A stretch of DNA of 38,130 nucleotides from CAWUKT01 sp963923035 (GCA_963923035.1 CAWUKT010000069.1:1-38130); one strand, 5' to 3'. Positions 8,485 to 16,364 are shown, numbered from the stretch's first letter. The notes: generated by a model not told the origin, from the sequence alone. Numbers and translations: made by a program.

Positions 8485-9180
8485 ATGTGCGGATTCGGAG
8501 ACAGCTGGATTATGTCCAATAAATCAGACAGCGAAGAGGCATTTCCCTTTGAGAGCAGTACTGAGCAACCCGAAATGGGGCCTGCCATCATTATTTTCAT
8601 TAAAAACCCCGAAAAAGGAAAAGTCAAAACCAGATTGGCCGGAGATATTGGAGAAGATGAAGCCCTGAAATGGTACTTACACATGCTCAACCATACCCGG
8701 GAGACGGCCATCTTGATCGATGCCAAACGCTACCTTTACTATTCGAGCTTTATCGATCAATCTGATGATTGGCCTTCAGAACAATTCGAGAAGCATCTTC
8801 AACCGAGCGGGGATTTGGGCGAAAGAATGGCGGCTGCGTTTCAGCAGGCGTTTAAAGACGGCCACCGGCAGGTCTTGATTGTGGGAAGTGATTGCCTTGA
8901 CCTCAGAAAACACCATTTGGAGTCAGCATTCTCGACCTTTCATGAACATGACTTTGTCTTGGGCCCTGCCAATGACGGGGGGTATTACTTACTTGGGATG
9001 AATCAGTATTCCCCCAATGTATTCACAGGCATAGAGTGGAGTACCGAGTCCGTTCTTCAGGACACGCTGGACACCATTCAATCGATGGGAAAAACAGCTG
9101 GCCTCCTCGAAGAACTGACCGACATTGACTACGAATCAGATCTCAAGGCCTCCTTGAATCGGGCCGCCACCGAAGAGTAA
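8485..9180 (+). CDS. DUF2064 / TIGR04282-type glycosyltransferase-like protein
   Basis: About 231 residues from ATG 8485, or 222 from ATG 8512. A much longer frame opens at 8266 but lies inside the rhodanese gene. Family motifs are IIIFIKNPEKGKVKTRLA (residues ~35-52, nucleotide-binding KNP..G.VKTRL), GSDC (134-137) and GPANDGGYYLLG (160-171). These define the DUF2064 group, a GT-A-like fold related to nucleotidyl- and glycosyltransferases; some members sit in arsenosugar biosynthesis loci. The substrate is unknown. It is probably cytosolic and made from the same mRNA as the exported rhodanese immediately upstream. Confidence 0.85.
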   Translation: MCGFGDSWIMSNKSDSEEAFPFESSTEQPEMGPAIIIFIKNPEKGKVKTRLAGDIGEDEALKWYLHMLNHTRETAILIDAKRYLYYSSFIDQSDDWPSEQFEKHLQPSGDLGERMAAAFQQAFKDGHRQVLIVGSDCLDLRKHHLESAFSTFHEHDFVLGPANDGGYYLLGMNQYSPNVFTGIEWSTESVLQDTLDTIQSMGKTAGLLEELTDIDYESDLKASLNRAATEE

Positions 9181-9324
9181 ACCTTCCTTTTACTTTCCAA
9201 CGTCTATTCCCCTTGAAACATTTTAAGGGTACAATCCTCATTTCATACGTCAAAGAACTGACCAAGAATACCTTGGCCCGAAAAACGATTGGGGAAATTC
9301 CCGGTGAAAACGGTCATTTCTTGG

Positions 9325-9332
9325 TATCTTTG
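9325..9332 (+). promoter_or_regulatory. Promoter -7 element (TATCTTTG) for the DUF4476 gene
   Basis: A perfect TAnnTTTG match 65 bp upstream of the ATG at 9398. No matching -33 element was seen. Confidence 0.45.
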
Positions 9333-9397
9333 ATGTGATTGGCACGCCATTTGAACCGGACTGAAATGGTTTTTAAATCAACATCATCCAAACGTTT

Positions 9398-10384
9398 ATG
9401 AAAAAATTAGTACTGTTAGTTTTTGCCTTCCTTTCATTCTCTGGCATCTGGGCCCAAACCTCCAACATGGTCATCTTCACCGAAGAGGGAGAACGATTCT
9501 ATGCCATTCTTAATGGTTTGAAAATGAATGAAGCCCCGGTCACGAACCTGAAAGTTGAAGACCTCAATCAACCCGGATACAAGCTAAAGCTCATTTTTGA
9601 GAATACTGCGTTGGGAGAGATCGATAAAAATATCTATTTCCAGGAACAAGGCGTTGAAGTCGTCTTCATGGTAGCTAAGAATAAGAAAGGGGAATACAAA
9701 GTCCGCTTCCGTAGCCAAACTCCCTTGAACCAAGCGCCCCCGGCTCCGGCCAATCAACAGGTAGTGGTTTTTGGAGCTCCTGCTGGCGGTGTAGTCGTCG
9801 AAGAAACTTTTAGCACGACCACCACTACCGATAATGTCTCTATGAATATGGGAACCAATATGAATGTTGGTACCACATATGAAGAAACCACAGTAACAAC
9901 TACGACTACTTCTTCACCCGGAACCACAGAAAGCGTCAACATGAACGTTGGAATCGATGGATTCGGAATGAATGTCAATGTTACAGCCTCCGACGGCATG
10001 GGCAATTCCAGCATGACCACCACGACTACGACTACCACAACAACGAGCGGTACTGGTGGTGGAATGGTCGTCGTAGAGGAACCAGCTCCTTGCCCGGCCA
10101 TGGGCCCTGGAGATTTTGACAACGCTTGCAACTCAATCAGAAGCAAGTCATTCGAGGATTCCAAGCTCACCCTTGCTAAGCAAATCGTACGTGGGCATTG
10201 TGTTTCGTCCGGCCAGGTGCGCGATATGTGCAAACTCTTTGACTTTGAGGATACCAAACTAGAGTTTGCCAAATACGCTTTCGATTTCACGTTGGACCAG
10301 AACCAATATTATATGGTCAACGACGCCTTCACCTTTGAATCCTCCATCGAAGAGCTTGATGAGTACATCCAATCTCGCCGATAA
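9398..10384 (+). CDS. Exported DUF4476-domain protein with Thr/Met/Asn-rich linker
   Basis: A 328-residue protein with a clear signal peptide (MKKLVLLVFAFLSFSGIWAQ). Residues ~22-110 form a compact N-terminal part (MVIFTEEGERFYAILNG). Residues ~115-230 are a low-complexity linker rich in Thr, Val, Met and Asn with a run of Thr. The C-terminal ~95 residues match DUF4476, a Bacteroidota domain of alternating helices with FD..KL..AK and FTFESSIEEL..YI motifs and several Cys. The molecular function is not known; it probably acts in the periplasm or at the surface. It is monocistronic: its own promoter lies upstream (9325) and a strong terminator follows at 10405-10437. Confidence 0.8.
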   Translation: MKKLVLLVFAFLSFSGIWAQTSNMVIFTEEGERFYAILNGLKMNEAPVTNLKVEDLNQPGYKLKLIFENTALGEIDKNIYFQEQGVEVVFMVAKNKKGEYKVRFRSQTPLNQAPPAPANQQVVVFGAPAGGVVVEETFSTTTTTDNVSMNMGTNMNVGTTYEETTVTTTTTSSPGTTESVNMNVGIDGFGMNVNVTASDGMGNSSMTTTTTTTTTTSGTGGGMVVVEEPAPCPAMGPGDFDNACNSIRSKSFEDSKLTLAKQIVRGHCVSSGQVRDMCKLFDFEDTKLEFAKYAFDFTLDQNQYYMVNDAFTFESSIEELDEYIQSRR

Positions 10385-10404
10385 GAAATAAAGGACTAGA
10401 TTTA

Positions 10405-10437
10405 GAGGCCCCTGCCTTTGGCGGGGGTCTTCTTTTT
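10405..10437 (+). terminator. Rho-independent terminator after the DUF4476 gene
   Basis: A 12-bp stem with wobbles (10405-10416 against 10420-10431) and a TTT loop, followed by a T-rich tail to 10437. Confidence 0.85.
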
Positions 10438-10511
10438 GTAACAAGTCCCCTCCCAAAACAATGTTTTCCATCTGAGGTTCGTATCTTGATCATAGGCTAT
10501 TCCTGATTTTT

Positions 10512-11555
10512 ATGAAAAACTGGATTAACATTTGCTTCATTTGTACATCCCTGATCCTATTTTCTTCTTTTTCGGATCATCCATCTCGCGGAGAGGGGAC
10601 TCAGGCAATCAATACGGAAGAAAAAATTGCTGGGGTTAGCTTAGTCTCTCCCCCTAATCCGGTAACTGATTCATGGACTCAATCCGTCCAACAAATCGAT
10701 GCGGAATGGGTGGCTATTCTCCCCTACGGATTCAGCTATGCCGGGAGCCCCGAAGTCATATACAACACCCGCCGCCAGTGGTGGGGCGAGAGGATTGAGG
10801 GAATGACCCAGCTGATTCGACATGCCCACAAGAATGATCTGAAAATCATGCTGAAGCCAATGGTATGGATCATGGGCAGCTGGCCGGGAGGATATGATTT
10901 AAAGTCAGAAGCTGACTGGAAAATCTGGGAATCCACCTACTCAAAATATATCCTCGAAACAGCCCGCATAGCAGAAGCCGAAGGAGTCGAAATGTTCTGC
11001 ATCGGCACCGAATTCAAAGTTGCATCCAACAACCGGGAACAGTTTTGGCGTAGTCTGGCCAAAGAAGTTCGTAAGGTTTATTCTGGCCCTATTACTTATG
11101 CGGCCAATTGGGATGAATACACCGGGGTACGGTTCTGGGATGCCATGGACTACATCGGATTGGATGCTTATTTTCCATTGGTAGATCAGACCACTCCGAG
11201 CCCTACTCAAATGATCAAGGAATGGCAACCCACTGCCAAGAAGCTAAAAACCCTTTCCACGCTGTACAGCCGCCCTATCCTTTTTACGGAATTTGGATAC
11301 CGAAGCATTGACAATTGCGCATGGCAACAATGGGAGCTGGAGAGTATTCCCTATACCCAACAGATCAATATGGAAGGCCAAAAAAATGCGTATGAAGCGT
11401 TTTTCAGAACTTTTTGGTCACAAGATTGGTTTGCTGGAATGTTCCTTTGGCAGTGGTATACCAATGATGCCAAGGCGGGAGGGCCCAAGAATAGCGATTA
11501 TACCCCCCAAAACAAACCTGCAGAGTCAAGGATCAAAGAATGGTTTCAGAAATAA
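10512..11555 (+). CDS. GH113-like glycoside hydrolase (TIM barrel), exported
   Basis: A 347-residue protein with an N-terminal hydrophobic segment (residues ~5-20), probably a signal peptide. The mature part reads as a (beta/alpha)8 hydrolase of the GH113 kind: KIMLKPMVWIMGSWPGG, then FCIGTEF with the likely acid/base E167, FWDAMDYIGLDAYFPL, then ILFTEFGYRS with the likely nucleophile E260, and a late FLWQWYTND. Characterised GH113 enzymes are beta-mannanases, but many relatives have unknown specificity, so mannan cleavage is only possible. It stands alone between a terminator and a 424-bp gene-free stretch. The likely site of action is the periplasm or outside the cell. Confidence 0.8.
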   Translation: MKNWINICFICTSLILFSSFSDHPSRGEGTQAINTEEKIAGVSLVSPPNPVTDSWTQSVQQIDAEWVAILPYGFSYAGSPEVIYNTRRQWWGERIEGMTQLIRHAHKNDLKIMLKPMVWIMGSWPGGYDLKSEADWKIWESTYSKYILETARIAEAEGVEMFCIGTEFKVASNNREQFWRSLAKEVRKVYSGPITYAANWDEYTGVRFWDAMDYIGLDAYFPLVDQTTPSPTQMIKEWQPTAKKLKTLSTLYSRPILFTEFGYRSIDNCAWQQWELESIPYTQQINMEGQKNAYEAFFRTFWSQDWFAGMFLWQWYTNDAKAGGPKNSDYTPQNKPAESRIKEWFQK

Positions 11556-11699
11556 CCTTTCACCACCATTGACCAATCGATACGACTTATTTGAGAATGG
11601 GACAGACAAATGACTTTTCTTTCCCTTCATCTTCAATCTCATCATAATTTTCATTTTTCTGTGCTCCAAAGCTAAAGGAAAAATATTTAATCCAGAATA

Positions 11700-11730
11700 T
11701 TTGGCGAAAAAATAATTTTCGCTATGTTTG
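11700..11730 (+). promoter_or_regulatory. Consensus promoter whose 19-bp spacer is a perfect palindrome
   Basis: TTTG at 11700-11703 and TATGTTTG at 11723-11730 match both Bacteroidota promoter boxes with a 19-bp spacer. The spacer (11704-11722) is itself an inverted repeat, GCGAAAA then AATAA then TTTTCGC, with no spare base on either side. A repressor or DNA-distorting activator bound here would directly control RNA polymerase. The regulator is unknown. Confidence 0.6.
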
Positions 11731-11776
11731 CCACATTGATTCTTATTCAATTCATCAAATTGATTTAAGAGGGAGA

Positions 11777-11815
11777 ATGAAACGCGGAGAAAATGATGAA
11801 ACCAAATTCCAGTAA
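11777..11815 (+). other. Possible 12-codon leader peptide frame
   Basis: An ATG at 11777, just after a GGGAG sequence, opens 12 codons (MKRGENDETKFQ) and stops with TAA at 11813-11815. It lies 47 bp downstream of the promoter at 11700-11730, in the leader of the DUF2461 gene. There is no evidence of translation beyond the purine-rich site. Confidence 0.2.
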
Positions 11816-11917
11816 CCCCTACTCAAAAAACGACTTTCAACGCTCAAAACGGGCTTTGAGAAGAAAATCTATACATGGGCCTTAATGGTTCACGTTGAAT
11901 CAAACGCTCTTTGACAT

Positions 11918-11947
11918 TTTGGAACTGAAAAACATTTGCTATCTTAT
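11918..11947 (+). promoter_or_regulatory. Weak second promoter before the DUF2461 gene
   Basis: TTTG at 11918-11921, an 18-bp spacer, then TATCTTAT at 11940-11947 (two mismatches to TAnnTTTG). The ATG follows 32 bp downstream. Confidence 0.3.
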
Positions 11948-11979
11948 TTGGCAAGAAACAGTAATTAGCCCCTACCGCG

Positions 11980-12651
11980 ATGATTGAGAAAGATACATTT
12001 GAATTCTTGGCCGAACTGAAGGACAATAATTATCGAGAGTGGTTCGATGAGCATCGACATCGGTATCAGTCTGCCAAACTAAATATCCAGCATCTCATTG
12101 ATCATTTGATTGAGAAAATTATTCAATTTGACGAGGGAGTAAGGGGAACAACAGCTCAAAAATCTGTCTTTCGAATTTTTCGAGACGTCAGGTTCTCGAA
12201 AAATAAAGCCCCTTACAAAACCAATATGGGGGCCTGGATCGCTCCCGGTGGCAGAAAATCTCCCTTTGCAGGATACTACGTGCATGTTGAACCAAGAGGG
12301 AAATCATTCCTGGCTGGAGGAGTTTATCGTCCGGCTTCCAATGTCCTAAAGGCCATTAGAGAAGGGATTGATTACGATGCGTCATCATTGCGTGGCATTC
12401 TCGGTGAGAAGAAGTTCGTGGAAGAATTCGGAGAGTTGAAAGGAGACAAGTTAAAAACCGCTCCCAAGGGATACCCCAAAGATCATCCAGACATAGACTT
12501 GATCCGACACAAGGACTATATCGTCAGCAAGCCTCTTCAAGACAGTGAAGTAATGGCCTCTGACTTTATTGAAAATGCGGCAAAAACATTCGAGGTACTT
12601 TTTTCTTTGAATCAATACTTGAACCAAGCCATTGGTGAAATAGAAAACTAA
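11980..12651 (+). CDS. DUF2461 / TIGR02453 family protein
   Basis: A 223-residue cytoplasmic protein without a signal peptide. It matches the DUF2461 family throughout: FLAELKDNNYREWFDEHR, then VFRIFRDVRFSKNKAPYKTNMGA near residues 63-85, a GGVYRP motif, and KGYPKDHPDIDLIRHKDYIV in the second half. The family is widespread in bacteria and some fungi; its biochemical role is not established. Codon use is more AT-rich than in the right half of the window. It has an unusually elaborate upstream region (see 11700-11730). The next gene has its own promoter, so this one is probably monocistronic. Confidence 0.85.
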   Translation: MIEKDTFEFLAELKDNNYREWFDEHRHRYQSAKLNIQHLIDHLIEKIIQFDEGVRGTTAQKSVFRIFRDVRFSKNKAPYKTNMGAWIAPGGRKSPFAGYYVHVEPRGKSFLAGGVYRPASNVLKAIREGIDYDASSLRGILGEKKFVEEFGELKGDKLKTAPKGYPKDHPDIDLIRHKDYIVSKPLQDSEVMASDFIENAAKTFEVLFSLNQYLNQAIGEIEN

Positions 12652-12652
12652 A

Positions 12653-12682
12653 TTTCCATTTCGTTCCTATCGGTTATATTTG
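12653..12682 (+). promoter_or_regulatory. Promoter for the PmtA-like gene
   Basis: TATATTTG at 12675-12682 is a perfect -7 box; TTTC at 12653-12656 sits 18 bp upstream as a near -33 box. The ATG follows at 12719. Confidence 0.6.
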
Positions 12683-12718
12683 TGCTCGTTGGAGTTAGTC
12701 GCTGAAAAATAGGTTTGA

Positions 12719-13273
12719 ATGGGAAAAGTAAGTTCCTTTTTTAAGGAGTATTTGAGTCAGGGAAAAATGGTTGGTTCAATCGTTCCAAGCTCACGTTTTT
12801 TGCAGCGCAAGATGACCGCGCAGATAGATTTTGAGAAGGCTCGCTGTATTGTGGAACTCGGCCCCGGAGAAGGGTGTATCACAAGGTCTATCATCAAGAG
12901 AATGGGGCCCAATACTCAACTTCTGGCACTGGAAACTCATCCTGGTTTTATCTCTGATTTCCTTCAATTCAATGACCCGAGAGTACATGTCGTCAATGAT
13001 TCGGCGGCAATGCTCAATCGAAATTTGAAGGAATTGGGATTTGAGGCTTGTGACTATATCATCTCCTCCTTGCCGCTGACCAACTTCCCCATAGCCCTAC
13101 GGGAACAAATCATTGATCAGGCACTCCTGTCTCTACCTCAAGGAGGAATATTCATGCAGTACCAATACTCGACGGTTGCATTCAAGTTATTGAAAGAGAA
13201 ATTCCAGCGGGTAAAATTGGGATTCACTCCGATCAATATCCCTCCTGCATTTGTCTATACCTGCTTCAAGTAA
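12719..13273 (+). CDS. PmtA-like phospholipid N-methyltransferase family protein
   Basis: A 184-residue SAM-dependent methyltransferase. GSIVPSSRFL (19-28), the SAM-binding ELGPGEG (46-52), an acidic ALETH motif after strand 2, and ISSLPLTNFP (115-124) match the COG3963 group, which includes phosphatidylethanolamine N-methyltransferase PmtA and is related to rRNA adenine dimethylases. The expected substrate is a membrane phospholipid, but the family is mixed, so the substrate is not fixed by sequence. It has its own promoter at 12653-12682. It ends 3 bp from the end of the convergent HRDLN-repeat gene, with no terminator between them. Confidence 0.75.
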   Translation: MGKVSSFFKEYLSQGKMVGSIVPSSRFLQRKMTAQIDFEKARCIVELGPGEGCITRSIIKRMGPNTQLLALETHPGFISDFLQFNDPRVHVVNDSAAMLNRNLKELGFEACDYIISSLPLTNFPIALREQIIDQALLSLPQGGIFMQYQYSTVAFKLLKEKFQRVKLGFTPINIPPAFVYTCFK

Positions 13274-13276
13274 ATA

Positions 13277-15331
13277 TTAGTTGTTGTTGAGATCTGGCGC
13301 TCCGTCGGGTGGCGGATTATTCAGATTGGGATCATTTCCAGAACTGTTGTCATTGAGGTAAAGGTCCTTCAGAGAATCTAGATTTCTCCTTTCCTCGGGA
13401 TACATCCTCACCAGCCAAACGAATTTTCTTCGTTTTACCAGCTCCCGAATCATGATCTCTTTCGTCTCGGTCCGGGAAAGTTTGATGTATTTGAGTCGCG
13501 CCTCGCCCCTACTGTTCCTAGCTTTGTCCTTAGGAATAGAGACAATGATCTTAACCGGATAGTAGATGTTCTTTTTAACCACGTAGTCCTCTACCACCGC
13601 TGGGCCATAGGAAGTCTGCACAACATTTCCTTGAGAAACACCGGAGTAACGTTTCTCGAGCTTACAGAACTTTTTGTGCCTTGTAAACCAGTACTTCACT
13701 TCCTTTCCAACCCGTTCCATCGTGGTGGTATGGTCCCGCATATTGGGATCGCAGGGAATCTTGACCTTGTTCAAATCGGTGTGACGAATCCGCAGCTCGG
13801 TACAGGAGAACTTCTCCATGTCTTTGTGGCGGATCACCACCTTGGGGTAGCAAACATTGTTGAGATCGCGGTGCCTGATCTTGATCGGAGGCTTATAGCA
13901 AACATTGTTCAAGTCTTTGTGCTTGACTTTGTACCGTGGCAAGCAAACAGAACTCAGGTTCTTATGCTTCACTTTGGGGGTGGGGTAGCACTTGGATTGA
14001 AGATCCTTGTGACGAATCTTCATTTTCGGGAGACATTTCTGCGAGAGATCCTTGTGCTTGGCCCGATACTTGGGGTAGCAGACATTTGCGAGATCCTTGT
14101 GCCGAATGCGGATTCTGGGATAACAAGCATTGTTCAAGCTCCTGACATAACGCTTTTTGTAATCCTTCATCTGCTTTCTCGCCAACTTCCTAAACGGATC
14201 CCGGCCCCGCTCCAAATCCCGATGACGAATTTTCATCTGGGGAGGATAATACCGGTTCAAATCCCGGTGGCGCAAACGCACATTTGGGGGGCGGTAATTG
14301 TTCAATGAGCGATGGGCGATCTTGGTCCTCCGTTGCTCTTTTCGATTTAGATTTCTGTGTTGTACAGAATAGCTCTTGGGCCGAAAGCGATTCAAATCAC
14401 GGTGCTGGGTGCGGGTAGAACGCTGAGAGTACCGATTCAGATCGCGGTGGCTGGTTCGGGTTGACCGCTGAGAATAGCGATTGAGGTTCCTGTGGCTCGG
14501 ACGCGTCGTTCTCTGGGAGTACCGGTTCAAATTGCGATGGCTCGGATTCGAGCTGCGTTGCCGGTACCGGTTGAGGTCGCGGTGGCGGTGGCGGGGACGG
14601 GAACTCCGCTGGGTATACCGGTTCAAATCGCGGTGCGATTGACGGCTCTGACGCATTCGGGCTCGGTTTACATTCCGATGACGTCGTTTTTCACGTCCTC
14701 CACCGGGTCCATTGACACGACTGAGGCTACGGTGCGAAATCCGGCCCGGCTCTGCCTGGCTCTTCCGGCTCAGGGAGCGGTGGCGTACATCACGGGCGGA
14801 TTGGCGAGAAGACCTTCTGCCCAAATCTTGGTGACGCACTGAACGCTGAGATTGTCGGGCGTTGCGGCGACTCAAATCCCTGTGGCGGACGGGCCTCGAT
14901 GTTTGGCGTGGAGTTCTTTGACTTAACGAACGATGCCGGGTACTACGACTTGATTGACCGGGAGACTTCTGACTTAAAGACCGGTGGCGGGTAGAACGGC
15001 TGGATCGCCGAGAGGACTTTTGGCTCAAGGAACGATGCCTTGGCTGCCTGGAACTTTGCCGGGTCGACCGCTGGCTTAAATCCCGGTGACGAACCGCCTT
15101 TTGACGACGTTGTTGAACGCGACTCAAGGAACGGTGCATCTTCCGTTCGCGCTTTTGCCGGTACCGGTTGAGATTTTGGTGTTTGTTCCGAAGTCGGCTG
15201 GACCGTTCGGCATTGGGAGTGCGGCGGGGCTGATAATAGCTTGCCCCTCGGCGGACAGATCGTTGTCGCCTATTCTGAGCCTGGGTATCTGAAACCGTCG
15301 AAAGCAGGCTGAACAGAGTCAGCAGGCCCAA
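13277..15331 (-). CDS. Exported, very basic HRDLN/HKDL repeat protein
   Basis: About 684 residues. I recognise no known family. After a hydrophobic leader ending near TQAQ come about 29 copies of an H-[RK]-[DSN]-L-[NS] motif in three blocks. Block 1 (about residues 45-220) has 17-residue units such as SRSTRHRSLSQKSPGQS. Block 2 (to about 370) has 15-residue units such as SHRDLNRYSQRSTRT. Block 3 (about 390-530) has 15-residue units each carrying one Cys, such as IRHKDLNNVCYPK. A non-repetitive basic domain of ~150 residues and an Asn/Pro/Asp-rich tail follow. Arg, Lys and His dominate, so the mature protein should be strongly cationic. The best in-frame start is TTG (15331); an ATG at 15339 is out of frame by one base (see findings). 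A lipoprotein gene lies upstream on the same strand but is separated by a hairpin. Confidence 0.75.
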   Translation of the reverse strand: MGLLTLFSLLSTVSDTQAQNRRQRSVRRGASYYQPRRTPNAERSSRLRNKHQNLNRYRQKRERKMHRSLSRVQQRRQKAVRHRDLSQRSTRQSSRQPRHRSLSQKSSRRSSRSTRHRSLSQKSPGQSSRSTRHRSLSQRTPRQTSRPVRHRDLSRRNARQSQRSVRHQDLGRRSSRQSARDVRHRSLSRKSQAEPGRISHRSLSRVNGPGGGREKRRHRNVNRARMRQSRQSHRDLNRYTQRSSRPRHRHRDLNRYRQRSSNPSHRNLNRYSQRTTRPSHRNLNRYSQRSTRTSHRDLNRYSQRSTRTQHRDLNRFRPKSYSVQHRNLNRKEQRRTKIAHRSLNNYRPPNVRLRHRDLNRYYPPQMKIRHRDLERGRDPFRKLARKQMKDYKKRYVRSLNNACYPRIRIRHKDLANVCYPKYRAKHKDLSQKCLPKMKIRHKDLQSKCYPTPKVKHKNLSSVCLPRYKVKHKDLNNVCYKPPIKIRHRDLNNVCYPKVVIRHKDMEKFSCTELRIRHTDLNKVKIPCDPNMRDHTTTMERVGKEVKYWFTRHKKFCKLEKRYSGVSQGNVVQTSYGPAVVEDYVVKKNIYYPVKIIVSIPKDKARNSRGEARLKYIKLSRTETKEIMIRELVKRRKFVWLVRMYPEERRNLDSLKDLYLNDNSSGNDPNLNNPPPDGAPDLNNN

Positions 15332-15417
15332 TAAAACATATTTATAAGTAGCGCTAATAAGCAGGCCGTTTTGAATGCCTCAAAGTGAACTAAATTGAGG
15401 CCTTTACAAGCACAAAA

Positions 15418-15435
15418 TGGACTTTTTCAAGTCCA
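15418..15435. promoter_or_regulatory. Short inverted repeat upstream of the HRDLN gene
   Basis: TGGACTT, TTTC, AAGTCCA: a 7-bp perfect dyad with a 4-base loop, about 80 bp upstream of the HRDLN gene start. It could be an operator or a leader hairpin. Confidence 0.3.
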
Positions 15436-15498
15436 CGAAAATAGTTGCGCATCTTCTACAAGGATGTTGTGGCGGTCACCAAGGTGCCTATATGGGTA

Positions 15499-15534
15499 AA
15501 TTCTGTCCGAAACCCGAAGGTCCCGGACAGAATT
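15499..15534 (-). terminator. Strong hairpin after the lipoprotein gene
   Basis: AATTCTGTCCG (15499-15509) is the exact complement of CGGACAGAATT (15524-15534), with a 14-base loop. It lies 9 bp beyond the stop of the minus-strand lipoprotein gene, as a terminator would, though the following T-tract is short. Confidence 0.55.
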
Positions 15535-15542
15535 AAATGTTC

Positions 15543-16043
15543 CTATTCGCGAATTTCCAGATCACAAATTGTGATGTCGGCGCCGGGAGGAAGCAGAACT
15601 CCATTGAGGTAGAATTCTACCAGGCTCCAAAACTCTTCGCACTCATCTACACGGGGGTAAAAGATCACATCAAACGTATCGACCCCAAACGTATCTTTGG
15701 TTACGATATACTGGTAGTGATTGTAGATCCCTTTTCTCGCCATTTCTGGCTCAACCGTATAGTTGAAGGGTCCGATTTTCCCATCGGAAAGATCTTCAGT
15801 GATTGGCTCGAATGCCCCTTTGCCTCCATTGTCATTGAAAACAACCCGGACATTGTTGGGATTGTAAACCTGCTGGCAATAGTTCGCCCCGCTGGAATCA
15901 ACCAAATAGGTGACGGCAAGGAACTGCTGGTCAGCCGAAAATGTAATCGTGGCTCCAGAAACGTCACAGGTCTCACAACTGGTGGCGGTAAAGAGCACCG
16001 CAGGAACGAGCAATAAGTAGGCGAAGATATACTTCAATTTCAT
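15543..16043 (-). CDS. Small lipoprotein of unknown function
   Basis: A 166-residue protein with a type II signal: MKLKYIFAYLLLVPAVLFTATSC, where the lipobox Cys is residue 23. The mature part begins with ETCDVSG and looks all-beta (GATITFSADQQFLAVTYLV, then YIVTKDTFGVDTFDVIFYP), with several further Cys (positions 26, 56, about 134 and 159) that could form disulfides. No known family was recognised. It has its own promoter (16081-16111) and a hairpin terminator (15499-15534), so it seems monocistronic although it faces the same way as the HRDLN repeat gene. Confidence 0.7.
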   Translation of the reverse strand: MKLKYIFAYLLLVPAVLFTATSCETCDVSGATITFSADQQFLAVTYLVDSSGANYCQQVYNPNNVRVVFNDNGGKGAFEPITEDLSDGKIGPFNYTVEPEMARKGIYNHYQYIVTKDTFGVDTFDVIFYPRVDECEEFWSLVEFYLNGVLLPPGADITICDLEIRE

Positions 16044-16080
16044 AATCGGATTGGATTAATTGCGCATCAATATAGGAGAT

Positions 16081-16111
16081 CAAATATAGTAAAAGTCCTC
16101 AACTCCTGAAA
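16081..16111 (-). promoter_or_regulatory. Promoter for the lipoprotein gene
   Basis: On the minus strand, TTTC (16111-16108), a 19-bp spacer, then a perfect TATATTTG (16088-16081). The ATG is 37 bp downstream. Confidence 0.6.
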
Positions 16112-16344
16112 TTTACAAGAGCTTTTGGACCAACTGTTTTTCGGCTTAAAAAGGCATCCAACGAGGATTTAACCATTCGTCTTGAGGTGCAGATATTTGC
16201 CTGATAAAAGCTAAGTATTTTTGGTCACAAAAATCAGCGAATAGCACTTCTTGTCTTCCTCCCTCCTATCCCTTGGCTTTATTTCCCTACATCTACTCGT
16301 CCTCCCTGTTTATAATTGGCATTCATTATTTAGGGATGTCCCCC

Positions 16345-16352
16345 TATGTTTG
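16345..16352 (+). promoter_or_regulatory. Promoter -7 element (TATGTTTG) for the O-methyltransferase operon
   Basis: A perfect TAnnTTTG match ending 12 bp before the ATG at 16365, which implies a very short 5' leader. Confidence 0.6.
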
Positions 16353-16364
16353 CTCTAAAAGCAA

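Larger units (their letters stand above)
11556..11979. other. Gene-free regulatory stretch before the DUF2461 gene
   Basis: An AT-rich 424-bp interval. It holds a complete promoter with a palindrome in its spacer (11700-11730), a 12-codon open frame (11777-11815), a CTCAAA/TTTGAG dyad near 11848-11865, and a second weak promoter (TTTG at 11918, TATCTTAT at 11940). No larger gene fits. Confidence 0.55.
16044..16364. other. Divergent intergenic region
   Basis: Contains back-to-back promoters: 16111-16081 for the leftward lipoprotein gene and 16345-16352 for the rightward O-methyltransferase. Nothing else was recognised in the ~230 bp between them. Confidence 0.6.

Noticed and set aside
13631..14308. 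225-residue frame on the plus strand
   Set aside because: Antisense to the HRDLN repeat gene, with repeats that mirror the sense repeats.
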